DNA from: Flavobacteriaceae bacterium
GTDB taxonomy: Bacteria; Bacteroidota; Bacteroidia; Flavobacteriales; Flavobacteriaceae
DNA: 64,000 nucleotides
Direction: 5' to 3'
Assembly: GCA_003443635.1 (NCBI GenBank)
Contig: CP031964.1
Coordinates: forward strand, 462,321 to 526,320
Part shown: piece by piece, positions 15,009 through 24,854 of the stretch
Layout: every line of letters starts with the position of its first letter
How positions within the stretch are numbered: the first letter of the stretch is position 1
Program-made: the position numbers and the translations under genes
The notes under the pieces: generated by a model
Seen by the model: the letters and a program-made list of their open reading frames with translations, nothing else
Database searches by the model: none
Told to the model about the DNA's origin: nothing

Positions 15009-17764
15009 AACTCTTTTTCTATAAAATCAATATTAGGATTACAAATTTCTATAATTAGTGCTTTTAATTCATTATAAAATGCATCAAGAGTTTCTGATGT
15101 AATATTAAAATCTTTTTTAGCATGGGCTCCAAGTCTGTCTTTTTTTGCAAATTTTAAAAACCCAGCATTTAAATTTTTAAATGAAATGATCCCTACTTCA
15201 ATAGGAAAATTTAACGACTTTCGTTTATGCATCATAAATGCATACATTAATATTTGAAAACTCTTGCTGTATTTGTCGTAATCAGTTGTGATGTCTTCCC
15301 AATTAACAATTTCAACTTTACCTTGTTCTACTTTCCCTGATTTATAATCAATAATACGAAGCTTACCATTAAACTCATCTACTCGATCTACTTTTCCATT
15401 TACAGTTATAGGGAAATTTAATTCAGGAATAGAAATAGGAATTTGTAAATCGGTTTCAATTTCAATAATTTTAATTGTATTCCCTTTTTTAATGTGATCT
15501 CTCTCTGTATTTAAAAAGTTAGAGATATAACGTTTGGCAATTTCAAAAATGATTAAATTCTTACCTTGGGTTAAAGTACCTTCTTTATAAATGGTTTTAA
15601 AATGATGTGTTACCATTTTGTTTATATTTAAATGCATAGCATCTAAATGGTCTATAGTTAAAAAATGGCCTTCAATAGGTTTATAAAAATCTTCTAATGT
15701 ATTGTGTATAACAGTTCCTAATGTATTTGCAGCTACAACTTCTTCTACAGTTTCCTCTTCACGAATACCTAATATCTTTTGATAATAAAAATCTATAGGA
15801 TTTCGAATATAATTAGATAAAGAAGATGGAGAAAACCCTTTTAAGGCTAATGATCTAATTTTTTTTAAAACGGATTCATTTTTTAAAATCACCTCACTGA
15901 ACTTTTTAATTTGAGGAGTTTTTGGAGTAATAATAGTTTGATTTAACTTGTGAATGCCTTCAATTTCTAATTGCGTTATAAACCTGCTTTTTTCATTACC
16001 GTTTAAGACGTCGGGTTCTGTATTGTATAAAACGTATACATTTTTAGCGCGTTGAATTAATCTGTAAAAATGATAAGTATAAACCGCATCTTTTTCTTTG
16101 TAAGTTGGCAATCCATTTTCGAGTTTTACATCAAAAGGAATAAATGAATTATTGCTTTTTCCAGAAGGAAGAATACCTTCGTTTACCGATGAAATAATAA
16201 CAGTTTCAAAATCCAAAACACGAGATTCTAACATTCCCATTATTTGAAGACCTTGTAAAGGTTTACCTTGAAAATCTAAAGTTTCTGAGCTTAAAAGCTC
16301 TTTATATATAGTATAAATTGCTCTAATATTTGTAGCATATTTATAAGTGACATTTAACGTGTTGAGCATGTTAAATACTTCGTTAAAACGATAGAGATAC
16401 TCTAAGCTAAGGAGGTTTTTATCCTTATCTAGATCTAAGCGCTCTTTCATTAAAACCATTAACTTTAAGCATTGTTGTAACGTTATATTAGAGTCATTTT
16501 TCCAAGTATTAAATAGAAGTGAAGTAATTACTAAATTCTCTTTAGATAACTCCTTTAATTTATCTGTAGAAATAAATAAGAAGTTATTTGTACGAATACT
16601 GTCGATTATTTTTTCGGCATTATCTTCACCTTCAGCTAAGTATAAAGGTCTAACAAAAGGATGTGAAATAATAGCAATAACATCTTTATAATATAATGAA
16701 TCTGTATGATGCATTTGCAACTGAAATAACTGCTCAAATAATGATGCTAAAGGGATAGATTTTAATGGAAATCCCATAGTAATATTTAGAGCATCTATAC
16801 TATTGGGTATAGAGTTTAAAACAGGAATTAGTAAATTTTCGTCACTTAAAACTATAGCTGTATTATTTAGTGTAGGATTTACTTTTTTAAAACCCTCTAA
16901 AATATTACCTATATATTTTGCTTGCCCTATATTTTTTGGAACTCCTACTACCGAAATATTTTTTTCTTTAGAGTAGTTATCTGCAAGCCAATTAAAAGGG
17001 TTATTGTAAAAGTATTTCCAATTAACTTTATGTTGTTTTAAGAATAAGCTTGCATCGTGATTTTTAGCATTAAAAAAAGTAATATCTGTATCCCAGTAAA
17101 TTTCTGCTAACTGATTGTGAAGTAACTCCTGTATGATGGTGGATTCAGCAGTATTTAACGCATTAAAACCAATAAAAATGTGTTGTTTTCTTGAGTTTGC
17201 TTGAATATAATTCTCTAAGTTTTCAACACTTTCTCTATAAATTAAACCTTGATATCCAATTCCAGTAGTTATTAATACATCACTTAAATTTTTATAATAT
17301 TGCTTAAGCTGCTTCCAAAACAGTAAATAGTTTTTAATAAGAGGTGTTTGATTACTTTCTAGAGACCAATGATTAGTTTCTTGAATAGCATTTAAATAAT
17401 CAAAAATTTGCTCTTGTGGAATTAAATATCGATCTATTTCGTTAAAATCTTGAAGGATTATTTGAGCCCATTTTGAAAAAGTATCAAATGATTCAATATT
17501 TTCTTTTGGAGTAATTTTAAGGTATATTTCATAAAATTTAAAAAGAAGCTCTGTATTAGTAATTTGTTTTAATTGAGATAACTCTTCTACAAACTCCTCA
17601 ATACTCAAAATCTCTGGAGCGAAAATTGTTTGAGAAACTAATTTTGATAGTTCGTGTTTTAAAAAATTACCAGCGCGTTTACTTGGTAATATAAAAGTAA
17701 GCTGAGAAAAATCAACTTCTTTTTTTTGAAGTGATATTAATACATCGTTTATAAAACTAGTCAT
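15005..17764 (-). CDS. AddB-like PD-(D/E)XK nuclease/inactivated helicase
   Basis: The 919-residue protein fits the Bacteroidota AddB-like partner of the AddA helicase-nuclease, which processes double-strand breaks. The N-terminus FILPSKRAGNFLKHEL resembles the degenerate helicase-like start, LPSGKSNNSFIPFD lies in the middle, and a RecB-type nuclease motif IIDYKSGK is at residues 804-811 with Asp806. I see no canonical Walker A (GxGKT), in line with AddB. The AddA-like gene lies 2.8 kb upstream on the same strand, separated by ompA and kbl. It starts at ATG 17764 and its stop overlaps the next ATG. Confidence 0.85.
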   Translation of the reverse strand: MTSFINDVLISLQKKEVDFSQLTFILPSKRAGNFLKHELSKLVSQTIFAPEILSIEEFVEELSQLKQITNTELLFKFYEIYLKITPKENIESFDTFSKWAQIILQDFNEIDRYLIPQEQIFDYLNAIQETNHWSLESNQTPLIKNYLLFWKQLKQYYKNLSDVLITTGIGYQGLIYRESVENLENYIQANSRKQHIFIGFNALNTAESTIIQELLHNQLAEIYWDTDITFFNAKNHDASLFLKQHKVNWKYFYNNPFNWLADNYSKEKNISVVGVPKNIGQAKYIGNILEGFKKVNPTLNNTAIVLSDENLLIPVLNSIPNSIDALNITMGFPLKSIPLASLFEQLFQLQMHHTDSLYYKDVIAIISHPFVRPLYLAEGEDNAEKIIDSIRTNNFLFISTDKLKELSKENLVITSLLFNTWKNDSNITLQQCLKLMVLMKERLDLDKDKNLLSLEYLYRFNEVFNMLNTLNVTYKYATNIRAIYTIYKELLSSETLDFQGKPLQGLQIMGMLESRVLDFETVIISSVNEGILPSGKSNNSFIPFDVKLENGLPTYKEKDAVYTYHFYRLIQRAKNVYVLYNTEPDVLNGNEKSRFITQLEIEGIHKLNQTIITPKTPQIKKFSEVILKNESVLKKIRSLALKGFSPSSLSNYIRNPIDFYYQKILGIREEETVEEVVAANTLGTVIHNTLEDFYKPIEGHFLTIDHLDAMHLNINKMVTHHFKTIYKEGTLTQGKNLIIFEIAKRYISNFLNTERDHIKKGNTIKIIEIETDLQIPISIPELNFPITVNGKVDRVDEFNGKLRIIDYKSGKVEQGKVEIVNWEDITTDYDKYSKSFQILMYAFMMHKRKSLNFPIEVGIISFKNLNAGFLKFAKKDRLGAHAKKDFNITSETLDAFYNELKALIIEICNPNIDFIEKEL

Positions 17765-17776
17765 CGTATAAAAATA

Positions 17777-17806
17777 AAAAACGCTTCGATAATTCGAAGC
17801 GTTTTT
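17777..17806 (-). terminator. Intrinsic terminator downstream of the OmpA gene
   Basis: ACGCTTCGA, a four-base loop and TCGAAGCGT form a 9-bp stem extended by A/T pairs and followed by a T run in either direction. It lies 36 bases past the ompA stop and just before the AddB-like start, and so separates the two units. Confidence 0.85.
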
Positions 17807-17841
17807 CTATTTTATATTATTTATTAAAGTTGCTTTTAAAC

Positions 17842-19212
17842 TTAGTTTACAAGTTTTACTTCAACACGTCTGTTAGCAGCTCTACCAGCTCTAGTTTTAT
17901 TAGTTTCAATTGGAGAACCTTGACCATAACCTTGAGAGGTTAATCTGTTTGAAGAAATACCATTTGTTACTAAATAATCTAATACAGCCTTAGCTCTAGC
18001 TTCAGATAATTTTTGATTACCTGTTTCACTACCAGTGCTATCGGTATGACCTTCTATTCTAAAATTAGCTTTAGGATATTCTTTTAAAATTGCTGTAATT
18101 GCTTGTAATGTTGGGAAAGCATCATCTTTAAAAGTAGATCTACTTGAATTAAAGTTAATTGTTCTAGCATATTCTGTTAATTGCTTTTGTACTTCCTCAG
18201 TAGGAACTACAACTTCTGGACAACCATTATTTGCAACAGTACCAACTTCATTAGGACATTGATCATCTTTATCTAAAACACCATCACCATCAGAATCTGG
18301 CCAAGGACAACCATTGTTTGCAGATGGTCCAGCTTCATTAGGACAATTATCGCTAGCATCAGTAACACCATCCCCATCAGCATCAGGACAACCATTTAAT
18401 GATTTTAATCCAGCTACATTAGGGCAATTATCTTTGTTGTCTGCAATACCATCCCCATCAGAATCTGGGCAACCGTTAAACTCTGCTAAACCAGCTTCGT
18501 TAGGGCAAGTATCTTTAGAATCTTGAATGCCATCCCCATCAGAATCAGGACAACCATTAAACTCTGCTAACCCAGGAACATCTGGGCAGGCATCGTTTTT
18601 ATCATAAATACCATCACCATCTGTATCTTTACCACCAAATTTAAAATTAAGCCCAACAGAATGTTGAAAATGATCTGCTAAACGACTTGCATCATAAGAA
18701 TTTTTATAAGATGTCTGTACATTAAAACCAACTTTGTCACTTAAACGGAAATTTAATCCAAGGGTACCATTTAAAGTTCCAGATCCAATATCATCAACCC
18801 AAGTAAACCCAGATCCAAGCCCTATATATGGTTCAAGAATTCCTAAATTAATTATTTCTGAAAAATTAAAGAAGAATGTTCCGTCTAAACCAAAATAAGT
18901 TAAATCATCAACTGGTAATTCTCCAAAGTTTTCTATTAAATTATAAGATCCCATTATCCCAAAAGAGAAACCATCACTTATATATCTAGAAACAGAAACT
19001 GTAGTAACAGAAGACACAAAATTGTAATTATCAAACCCAAAGAAGTCATCAAAAAGCCCTTCACTGAAAGGAGAATCATTTCCCGTAGGGAAAAAGTCTA
19101 CAGCATTTGTACCAATGCCTATAGCCCAAGGATTGTTTTTATCCTGCGCATTCAAATTGCTAAAACTCATTGTTATAAATAAAATAAGCAATAGTTTGCT
19201 AAGATTTTTCAT
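17842..19212 (-). CDS. OmpA family protein with thrombospondin type 3 repeats
   Basis: This is an outer-membrane beta-barrel protein that anchors to peptidoglycan. I take ATG 19212, which opens [12 protein letters not shown] and a clear signal peptide ending near LNA-Q (residue 23); an upstream extension would bury the signal. Residues about 23-205 form a porin-like barrel. Five DxDGDGxxDxxDxCP calcium-binding repeats follow (about 205-335), then an OmpA C-terminal domain (340-456) with [31 protein letters not shown] and NRRVEV. A well-formed promoter lies 34 bases upstream and a terminator downstream, so it is monocistronic and probably highly expressed. Confidence 0.94.
   Translation of the reverse strand: MKNLSKLLLILFITMSFSNLNAQDKNNPWAIGIGTNAVDFFPTGNDSPFSEGLFDDFFGFDNYNFVSSVTTVSVSRYISDGFSFGIMGSYNLIENFGELPVDDLTYFGLDGTFFFNFSEIINLGILEPYIGLGSGFTWVDDIGSGTLNGTLGLNFRLSDKVGFNVQTSYKNSYDASRLADHFQHSVGLNFKFGGKDTDGDGIYDKNDACPDVPGLAEFNGCPDSDGDGIQDSKDTCPNEAGLAEFNGCPDSDGDGIADNKDNCPNVAGLKSLNGCPDADGDGVTDASDNCPNEAGPSANNGCPWPDSDGDGVLDKDDQCPNEVGTVANNGCPEVVVPTEEVQKQLTEYARTINFNSSRSTFKDDAFPTLQAITAILKEYPKANFRIEGHTDSTGSETGNQKLSEARAKAVLDYLVTNGISSNRLTSQGYGQGSPIETNKTRAGRAANRRVEVKLVN
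18219..18630 (-). repeat. Five tandem thrombospondin type 3 coding repeats
   Basis: Within the OmpA gene, five units of about 70-75 bp encode DSDGDGIxDxxDxCPNxxG followed by xxxNGCP. The DNA copies are similar enough (repeated CCATCCCCATCAG-type segments) that unequal recombination could change the copy number. Boundaries are approximate. Confidence 0.85.
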
Positions 19213-19245
19213 ATTGTTAGTTTTTATTTTAGTGTTAATTAAAAG

Positions 19246-19276
19246 CAAAAGTAAGATGTTAAATATTATTAACAAA
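19246..19276 (-). promoter_or_regulatory. Bacteroidetes-type promoter of the OmpA gene
   Basis: On the minus strand TTTG (19276-19273), a 19-base spacer and TACTTTTG (19253-19246) match the flavobacterial housekeeping promoter (-33 TTTG, -7 TAnnTTTG) in both sequence and spacing. The ATG is 34 bases downstream. It is the best promoter in the window. Confidence 0.72.
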
Positions 19277-19334
19277 ACCAAATATAGTAAAATATTAACT
19301 TTTTTTTAGTAAAATATAACTCGCAAAATTATTT

Positions 19335-20528
19335 TCAAATAATTTGTAAATGTTTACCAACACTAATAAAGCTCTTGATAGCCTTATCTAAATGCTCTTT
19401 TGTATGAGCTGCAGATAGTTGTACTCTTATTCTTGCTTTATCTTTTGGAACTACTGGAAAAAAGAATCCAATTACGTAAATACCTTCTTCTAAAAGCATA
19501 TTAGCCATTGTTTGAGAAAGTTTTGCGTCATAAAGCATTACTGGTACTATAGCAGAATCTCCATCTACAATATCAAAGCCTGCTTTTTTCATTTCAGTTT
19601 TAAAATAATTGGTATTCGACTCTACTTGATCTCTTAAAGTTGTGTCGTTTTTAAGTAACTCAAATACTTTTATAGAAGCACCAACTATTGCAGGAGCTAA
19701 AGAGTTTGAAAACAGATAAGGTCTAGAGCGTTGACGTAATATATCTATAATTTCTTTTTTACCGGTAGTATACCCACCCATGGCACCTCCAAGAGCTTTA
19801 CCTAAAGTACCAGTAATAATATCTACACGACCCATTACATCTTTTTCTTCTAGTGTACCACGACCAGTTTTACCTATAAACCCAGCAGCATGACATTCGT
19901 CTACCATTACTAAAGCGTCGTATTTATCTGCTAGATCACAAATTTTGTCTAAAGGAGCTACTAACCCATCCATAGAAAACACACCATCTGTAACAATTAT
20001 TTTAAATCGAGCTCCATTAGCATTGGCTTCCTGTAATTGTTTTTCGAGACCATCCATATCTCCATTTTGATAACGATAACGTGCAGCTTTACATAAACGC
20101 ACTCCATCAATTATTGAAGCATGATTTAAAGAGTCTGATATTATAGCATCTTCGGCTGTTAACAAAGGCTCGAAAACACCACCGTTTGCATCAAAAGCAG
20201 CAGCATATAAAATAGTATCTTCAGTTTCGTAAAAATCTGCAATAGTTTGCTCTAGTTTTTTATGAATATCTTGAGTTCCGCAAATAAATCTTACTGACGA
20301 CATTCCAAACCCATGTGTGTCCATAGTATCTTTTGCTGCTTGAACAACTTCTGGGTGTGAGGATAATCCTAAATAATTATTAGCACAAAAATTAAGTACT
20401 GTTTCGCCTGTATTTAAAGTGATTTCGGCTTCTTGAGCAGAGGTTATGACACGTTCTTCTTTATAAAGCCCGTTATCTTTTATGTTTTGAATTTCGTTTT
20501 GTAAATATTGTTTTATATTACCGTACAT
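19335..20528 (-). CDS. kbl: Glycine C-acetyltransferase (2-amino-3-ketobutyrate CoA ligase)
   Basis: This PLP-dependent alpha-oxoamine synthase converts 2-amino-3-ketobutyrate and CoA to glycine and acetyl-CoA in threonine degradation. The 397 residues are the usual length. Motifs are [48 protein letters not shown] and the PLP-lysine region [15 protein letters not shown]. The related BioF is less likely given the [21 protein letters not shown] pattern typical of Kbl. Threonine dehydrogenase is not adjacent. It starts at ATG 20528, with a TAAATTTG element 15 bases upstream. Confidence 0.93.
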   Translation of the reverse strand: MYGNIKQYLQNEIQNIKDNGLYKEERVITSAQEAEITLNTGETVLNFCANNYLGLSSHPEVVQAAKDTMDTHGFGMSSVRFICGTQDIHKKLEQTIADFYETEDTILYAAAFDANGGVFEPLLTAEDAIISDSLNHASIIDGVRLCKAARYRYQNGDMDGLEKQLQEANANGARFKIIVTDGVFSMDGLVAPLDKICDLADKYDALVMVDECHAAGFIGKTGRGTLEEKDVMGRVDIITGTLGKALGGAMGGYTTGKKEIIDILRQRSRPYLFSNSLAPAIVGASIKVFELLKNDTTLRDQVESNTNYFKTEMKKAGFDIVDGDSAIVPVMLYDAKLSQTMANMLLEEGIYVIGFFFPVVPKDKARIRVQLSAAHTKEHLDKAIKSFISVGKHLQII

Positions 20529-20542
20529 TATATTGTTTTTTG

Positions 20543-20550
20543 CAAATTTA
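20543..20550 (-). promoter_or_regulatory. Candidate -7 promoter element for kbl
   Basis: TAAATTTG (minus strand) matches TAnnTTTG and overlaps the last codon of the AddA-like gene. It would allow kbl to be expressed independently of the large helicase gene. No clear -33 element is visible. Confidence 0.42.
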
Positions 20551-23500
20551 AACTTCTTTTATTTCTAATGAATCATTTATATAAATAAGTACTTTTTTTA
20601 TAACTATAAACCCCATATCTTCAAGTGCATCTTGATAATCTTGTAGCTGTTCTTGGTATTTTGGGTTTGATAATCCTGTTTTGTAATCTATAATTATTAC
20701 TTCATTTTTATCGTTTATAACTAGTCGATCAGGACGTAAACTCACTCCCGTTTTAGTTATAATATCCTTTTCATTATAAATGGTATAATTTGAATTAAAA
20801 TAATCTTTTAATTCGGGGTGCTGAGCAATATTAATAACAATTTTTTTAAGAGATTGAAATTGTCTTGCATTTATAAAACCAGAATTTAAAAATGAATTAA
20901 AAGTCATATCAATATCAATTTCAGTCTTAATTTTTGACATAATATGATGAATCAAATTTCCTTTTTCAATGGCTTCTTGCTGGTTAGTGTCCCATAAATA
21001 ACCTGAACTGGTTACTATCTTAATATTGTGATCTTTTTTAGGAGTCGAAATAAATAGCTTTTGCTCAATAGTATTATTAAATGATTTCTCAGAAACAGAT
21101 TCTTTTTTAGAGCTTCCAAAACAGAAAGAAGTAGTATTATCATTCCATTCCCCTATATGCTTTAAATAATTAATAAACAGTCCAGAATATAATTTTAAAT
21201 TGCCTTCTTTTGAAGGACGGCTACTAATAATAAATAATTGCTCGATAGCTCGAGTTAGAGCAACATAGAGTAAATTAATATTATCGAGCTCTAATTCAGC
21301 TTGATGTTTTTCATAAATTTGCTGACCATGATCCCCATAATTTTCAAAATCTTTAGAGTAATTTAAAAATGCATTGGTAAACCCATTATAATCTTCAGGA
21401 TTTATAGGTAACCATTCTTTTGGCTCACGTTCTCGATAAATATCTAGATCGGCATAAGGAAAAATCACTATAGGAAACTCCAACCCTTTGGCTTTATGAA
21501 TGGTCATAATTTGTATCGCATTATTTCCTTCGGGCGATACAATACTTAAGCTATCTTTTTTAGATTCAAAATAATCAACGAAGTCCAAGATACTTGATAA
21601 ATGTTTTTGAGAGTAGTCTAAAACAACATCCAAGAAAAACTGAACATAAGCATCAGAAGCCTTAACAAGATGAAATGATTGAATAATGGCTTCTATAGTT
21701 TCATATAATGGTAATTGCAATGCTTCGTTATAATTAAAACTAATACCATAATCCTTAAGTTTATCAAATAATATTTTAATTTCTAAATTAATATGTGCAC
21801 TATAAAAATGATGTTTATCTGTAATATTAAATTTATGATTGGCTAAATACTTAAGAAGTAAAATTTTTATTTCATTGTCTTTAGGTCGAAATAAAAATTT
21901 TAATAGGTTAATAATAAAACTAACCTCAGGAGAGTTTGAAATTAATAATGTTTCGGATGAGATAATATCTATTCCAACTTCATCTGTTAAATAATTAGCA
22001 ATAGCAACACCTTCTTTTTTCTTCCTAACGAGTATGGTAATATCTTTAAGTTGAAATCCATTGGACAAACATTCTTCAATAGTTTCTACTACTTTTTGAG
22101 AATATAAAAGATCTTTGTTATCTTCTTTTTCAATATTTAAAAACGAAATATTTACATACCCTTCCTTATCTTTTTTTATGTTTTGAGAACTTTGTTGATA
22201 TAAATTCTCATAAACACTATCACTAAATGCAAAACCAGATAATGTTTTAAAAAATTGATTATTAAAATTAACTATTTGTGAGTAACTCCTATAATTATTA
22301 GGAAGTTGTTTATTTTGTTTTTCTATAAAAAAAGGATTGTCATGTTCATATAAACCTATAAATTGTTCTGCTTTCCCACCTCGCCACCTATAAATAGCTT
22401 GTTTTGCATCGCCTACTAAAGTAACACTAGTTTGCTCTCCGGAGAGAGAATTATCTAAAAGAGGGATTAAATTCTCCCATTGTAATACAGAAGTATCTTG
22501 AAACTCATCTATAAAATAATGTTTGAACTTCTCGCCTATACGCTCATAAATAAAAGGAGTGGGCTGATCTTTTATCTGCTCACTAATAATAGCATTAAAC
22601 TCTGAAATTAATATTAGATTTCTATCTTGTTTTATTATATTAATCTCTTTGTTTATAGCACTTATAACAGATAATGGTGTCACATTTTTATAGAACACAT
22701 TAAAAAAACGATACTGAAACACTAATGCTTTGGTTTCATTAAAAGCAGAGGTTAATTGTGATTGAATTTCTTCTATAACAGAGGCGATATTATTTTCTAC
22801 TCGTTTAGGATATAGAACTTTATTTTCAATATCTTCCTGCCACTTAGCTTCAAAATTGATATTAAATTTTTTGTTTGCTAGATTATTAAAATGTTTAGGA
22901 AGATAACTTCCAGAAAAATCATTGTATTGTAAACCACATTCTTCAATTAAAGTTAATACATCGTTAGATTTTTCAACAATTGTTCTTTCAGAAGAAATAA
23001 TATATTGTTTAAGAGTGTTTTTTAGGGCTTTAAAATCTTCAGGAGTTTTATTTTTTAAAGCACTTATAAATGGAATGTCATTTTCACTAACAAGAAGCTG
23101 AGCTATTTTATTAAAATCGTAAGAGACATCCCAACTTTTATCATCATCAGCTTTTTCAATTGCAAAATCCACTAAAACCTTAGTGAGTATTTTATCTTTA
23201 CCTGCATTAGCTATTAAAGCATCTACAGCTTCTTTTAAAAGCATATCAGTATCTAATTCAACTTCGAAATTTATTGGAATTTGTAAATCGAATGCGAAAG
23301 TTCTAATTAGTTTTTGAGTAAATTTATCGATCGTAGAAATATCAAATGCAGCATAATTATGAACAATATTGTTTAAAAGAGTTTTTGATTTTTGATGCAG
23401 TGTTTTTGCTTCAATATTTAATTCTTTACATAATTCTAAAAACATATCGTCAGACGATTCTAAAATAGCTTCAGTAGCAAATGTTTTTAGTGTATTAATA

Positions 23501-23673
23501 ATACGTTCTTTCATTTCTGCAACAGCTTTATTTGTAAAAGTAATTGCTAAAATATGCTTGTAGGGTTCTTTGTAAGTAGAGCTAAAACAAATTTTTAAAT
23601 ACTCTTTTACTATGGTATATGTTTTACCACTTCCAGCGGAAGCATTATAAATATTGAATGTGGTAGAATTCAA
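20548..23673 (-). CDS. AddA/RecB-like UvrD-family helicase-nuclease
   Basis: The 1041-residue protein has Walker [11 protein letters not shown] (Lys17), helicase motif Ia [18 protein letters not shown], motif [17 protein letters not shown], motif [18 protein letters not shown], then [18 protein letters not shown] and [14 protein letters not shown], and a C-terminal RecB-type nuclease motif IIDYKTG with Asp996. This is the domain order of AddA in Bacteroidota. With the AddB-like protein downstream it should process double-strand breaks for recombination. The start is TTG 23673; a stop lies five codons upstream and the Walker A motif begins at residue 11, so no ATG start is possible. Confidence 0.9.
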   Translation of the reverse strand: MNSTTFNIYNASAGSGKTYTIVKEYLKICFSSTYKEPYKHILAITFTNKAVAEMKERIINTLKTFATEAILESSDDMFLELCKELNIEAKTLHQKSKTLLNNIVHNYAAFDISTIDKFTQKLIRTFAFDLQIPINFEVELDTDMLLKEAVDALIANAGKDKILTKVLVDFAIEKADDDKSWDVSYDFNKIAQLLVSENDIPFISALKNKTPEDFKALKNTLKQYIISSERTIVEKSNDVLTLIEECGLQYNDFSGSYLPKHFNNLANKKFNINFEAKWQEDIENKVLYPKRVENNIASVIEEIQSQLTSAFNETKALVFQYRFFNVFYKNVTPLSVISAINKEINIIKQDRNLILISEFNAIISEQIKDQPTPFIYERIGEKFKHYFIDEFQDTSVLQWENLIPLLDNSLSGEQTSVTLVGDAKQAIYRWRGGKAEQFIGLYEHDNPFFIEKQNKQLPNNYRSYSQIVNFNNQFFKTLSGFAFSDSVYENLYQQSSQNIKKDKEGYVNISFLNIEKEDNKDLLYSQKVVETIEECLSNGFQLKDITILVRKKKEGVAIANYLTDEVGIDIISSETLLISNSPEVSFIINLLKFLFRPKDNEIKILLLKYLANHKFNITDKHHFYSAHINLEIKILFDKLKDYGISFNYNEALQLPLYETIEAIIQSFHLVKASDAYVQFFLDVVLDYSQKHLSSILDFVDYFESKKDSLSIVSPEGNNAIQIMTIHKAKGLEFPIVIFPYADLDIYREREPKEWLPINPEDYNGFTNAFLNYSKDFENYGDHGQQIYEKHQAELELDNINLLYVALTRAIEQLFIISSRPSKEGNLKLYSGLFINYLKHIGEWNDNTTSFCFGSSKKESVSEKSFNNTIEQKLFISTPKKDHNIKIVTSSGYLWDTNQQEAIEKGNLIHHIMSKIKTEIDIDMTFNSFLNSGFINARQFQSLKKIVINIAQHPELKDYFNSNYTIYNEKDIITKTGVSLRPDRLVINDKNEVIIIDYKTGLSNPKYQEQLQDYQDALEDMGFIVIKKVLIYINDSLEIKEV

Positions 23674-23742
23674 GAAAGAAAAATTTTATACCAAAATAAG
23701 TAATCTTAATAACTTATTAAGGTAAATTTTAAAGCTTTATCG

Positions 23743-23750
23743 TAAATTTG
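23743..23750 (+). promoter_or_regulatory. Candidate -7 promoter element for sodA
   Basis: TAAATTTG on the plus strand matches TAnnTTTG and lies 38 bases before the sodA ATG, in the 114-bp region shared with the divergent AddA-like gene. No matching -33 box was found. Confidence 0.45.
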
Positions 23751-23787
23751 AAAGAAATTAAAATATTAATAATTAAACATAAATATT

Positions 23788-24396
23788 ATGGCTTTTGAAT
23801 TACCACAATTAAAATATGCCTACGATGCTTTAGAACCTCATATTGATGCACGCACGATGGAGATCCACCATTCTAAACACCACAACGGATATACAAATAA
23901 TTTAAATAATGCTATTTCTGGAACAGATTTAGAAAATAAGTCTATTGAAGATATTTTAAAAAACCTTGATATGTCTAATGGGGCGGTAAGAAATAATGGA
24001 GGCGGATTTTATAATCACTCTTTATTTTGGGAAGTAATGAATCCGGAAGGTAAAGGACGTTTGTCGGGAGAATTAAAAGATGCTATTGAAGCAGCTTACG
24101 GTGATGTTGATACTTTTAAAGACGCTTTTAGTAAAGCTGCAGCTACTAGATTTGGTTCTGGTTGGGCTTGGTTGTGTGTACATGAAGGCGGAAGAGTAGA
24201 AGTATGCTCTACGCCAAATCAAGACAACCCATTAATGCCAAGTGTTGGCTGTGGAGGTACTCCAATTTTAGGATTAGATGTTTGGGAGCATGCCTATTAC
24301 TTAAATTATCAGAATCGTCGTCCGGATTATATTAATGCATTTTTTAATGTGATTAATTGGAATGAAGTTGAAAGACGTTATGCTGAAGCAAAATAA
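23788..24396 (+). CDS. sodA: Superoxide dismutase (Mn type or cambialistic)
   Basis: The 202-residue cytoplasmic enzyme converts superoxide to peroxide and oxygen. Metal ligands are visible in [15 protein letters not shown] and [18 protein letters not shown]. The [13 protein letters not shown] segment and the Gln in PNQDNPLM match the Mn-type arrangement (Gly at the position where Fe enzymes carry the active-site Gln), so manganese or cambialistic use is inferred. It is monocistronic, with a promoter-like TAAATTTG upstream and a good terminator 27 bases downstream. Confidence 0.96.
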   Translation: MAFELPQLKYAYDALEPHIDARTMEIHHSKHHNGYTNNLNNAISGTDLENKSIEDILKNLDMSNGAVRNNGGGFYNHSLFWEVMNPEGKGRLSGELKDAIEAAYGDVDTFKDAFSKAAATRFGSGWAWLCVHEGGRVEVCSTPNQDNPLMPSVGCGGTPILGLDVWEHAYYLNYQNRRPDYINAFFNVINWNEVERRYAEAK

Positions 24397-24422
24397 AATT
24401 TAAAATAAAGATTGATAATATT

Positions 24423-24451
24423 AAGCATCTACTTAAAATAGATGCTTTTTT
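24423..24451 (+). terminator. sodA intrinsic terminator
   Basis: AAGCATCTA and TAGATGCTT form a 9-bp stem around CTTAAAA, followed by TTTTTA. It lies 27 bases past the sodA stop. Confidence 0.85.
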
Positions 24452-24476
24452 ATTACAAAAAACTAAAGTATTGTGT

Positions 24477-24553
24477 AATAAAAAAGGTGAACTCTCGTTC
24501 ACCTTTTTTGCCCCAAATCTACCATAAACTTAACCTACTTATGTTATGGTGAT
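24477..24553. repeat. 77-bp duplicated hairpin element, copy 1
   Basis: AATAAAAAAGGTGAAC, loop TCTC and GTTCACCTTTTTT form a 13-bp perfect stem, followed by a 44-base conserved flank (GCCCCAAATCTACC to TTATGGTGAT). The same 77-bp unit recurs 198 bp downstream with one base change in the flank and the hairpin loop inverted. Read on the minus strand it looks like a small RNA end: a conserved leader with CCATAA/TTATGG arms, then a terminator with a GAGA loop. It lies in the 458-bp sodA-purF gap, which has no protein gene. Confidence 0.75.
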
Positions 24554-24674
24554 ACGAATATAACGTTGTTTTATTTAAATTATTTTATTTATTAGATTAA
24601 CTACTTAAAAATTAGTCTAAGCTAATTATTAAGGCTTGAAAATGAAGTTTTTAAAAGAAGATAAAAAATGAAAA

Positions 24675-24751
24675 AATAAAAAAGGTGAACGAGAGTTCAC
24701 CTTTTTTGCCCCAAATCTACCATGAACTTAACCTACTTATGTTATGGTGAT
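24675..24751. repeat. 77-bp duplicated hairpin element, copy 2
   Basis: This is the second copy: the stem AAAAAAGGTGAAC/GTTCACCTTTTTT with loop GAGA, then the same 44-base flank with CCATGAAC where copy 1 has CCATAAAC. The hairpin equals the reverse complement of the copy 1 hairpin while the flank keeps its orientation. It lies about 100 bases beyond the purF stop on the purF-distal strand and could terminate either sodA or purF transcripts. Confidence 0.75.
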
Positions 24752-24854
24752 GCTAAGCTACTACGCTTTTTCTATAAAACGTATAAATATTAGATGAAAT
24801 GCACTTATTTTAGTTTAAATGTTAAAAAATTAAAAATATATTAAGATTTTTAAA

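Noticed and set aside
24743..24800. Additional hairpin TACGCTTTTT...AAAACGTA near the purF end.
   Set aside because: The stem contains a bulge and mismatches, and no T-tract follows on the purF strand; it is likely chance.
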